NCBI GenBank assembly: GCA_964544365.1
Contig: CAZJCW010000001.1
Span: 16,346-80,345 of the forward strand
Origin: Alsobacter sp964544365
Lineage (GTDB): Bacteria > Pseudomonadota > Alphaproteobacteria > Rhizobiales > Beijerinckiaceae
Reading direction: 5' to 3'
Length of the DNA stretch: 64,000 bases
The number at the start of each line of letters is the position of its first letter. Position 1 is the stretch's first letter. The translations under genes were made by a program, and so were the position numbers. The notes under the pieces are model-generated. The model worked only from the letters and a program-made list of their open reading frames with translations, did no database searches and was not told the DNA's origin. Below, one piece after another: positions 63,924 through 64,000 of the stretch.

Positions 63924-64000
63924 CCGGCCCTCACGCGAAGGCGGGGATCGACGACGGCATAGAGCAGGTCGACCACGCTGTTGATGACGACGAAGATCAA
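63920..64000 (-). CDS. Dpp/Opp-type ABC importer permease (B subunit), C-terminal end only
   Basis: The last 26 codons and stop of a DppB-type gene. They read LIFVVINSVVDLLYAVVDPR and then LRVRAG, the same ending as the other DppB proteins here (LLYAVVDPR compared with VLYGVFDPR). The frame is open to the window edge and overlaps the next permease by 4 bases (ATGA). A binding-protein gene is expected beyond the edge. Confidence 0.88.
   Translation of the reverse strand: MIFVVINSVVDLLYAVVDPRLRVRAG

Overview
The window is GC-rich DNA with dense, overlapping genes, many GTG starts, an abundance of ABC importers, GntR/FadR and LacI regulators, and sugar-acid and N-heterocycle catabolism. This fits a metabolically versatile alphaproteobacterium, probably of the Hyphomicrobiales (Rhizobiales). 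The assignment is an inference from gene content and style; there is no rRNA or marker gene here. I saw no tRNA, rRNA, IS element, phage gene or CRISPR array.

Region 1 (1-11804) is a glycosyltransferase and export locus. A truncated GT4 glycosyltransferase overlaps an aminoglycoside-phosphotransferase-fold kinase. A MsbA-like ABC exporter lies on the opposite strand. Across a promoter region holding six copies of an 11-bp-period direct repeat, a six-gene operon runs the other way: a glycosyltransferase-kinase fusion, a second MurG-like glycosyltransferase, a GT4 glycosyltransferase, a MacA-like adaptor with a lysine-rich LTXXQ-like insertion, a MacB-type ATPase and a MacB-type permease. All six genes overlap or abut. 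It looks like a pathway that builds and exports a glycosylated product, and it is the best candidate here for an undescribed system.

Region 2 (11859-16821) holds scattered single genes: an orphan multi-spanning membrane protein, a gene-poor stretch of about 700 bases, a YghU-type glutathione disulfide-bond oxidoreductase, a small lipoprotein with LPxG repeats, a UPF0178 protein and a cupin.

Region 3 (16830-40244) is two large catabolic import operons. Operon A (minus, 24045 to 16830) is a complete Dpp-like importer, an enolase-superfamily dehydratase and a FadR-type regulator. Operon B (plus, 25285 to 38674) carries an enolase-superfamily enzyme, a RraA-like aldolase, an amidohydrolase, an IlvD/Edd dehydratase, a LacI regulator, a second full Dpp-like importer, another enolase-superfamily enzyme and an aspartoacylase-like deacylase. 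The 'peptide' importers probably carry sugar acids or their conjugates. A gamma-glutamyltransferase-like gene follows on the other strand.

Region 4 (40392-50606) is a CheY-like receiver, a NicX-like 2,5-dihydroxypyridine dioxygenase homologue, a lytic transglycosylase coupled to a methyltransferase, a hydantoinase/dihydropyrimidinase, a polyamine-type ABC importer and a GntR regulator with a clear palindromic operator.

Region 5 (50673-64000) is a taurine/nitrate-type ABC importer with two different permeases plus an FAA-hydrolase, controlled from a divergent FadR gene with two matching operators. It then has a fourth enolase-superfamily gene, a Crp/Fnr regulator, and an operon (DapA-like lyase, Asp/Glu/hydantoin racemase-like protein, amidohydrolase, fused two-domain ABC ATPase, two permeases) that runs off the window end. 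Substrate-binding-protein genes in three importers are followed by perfect GC-rich hairpins, a recurring way to raise binding-protein expression over the membrane parts.
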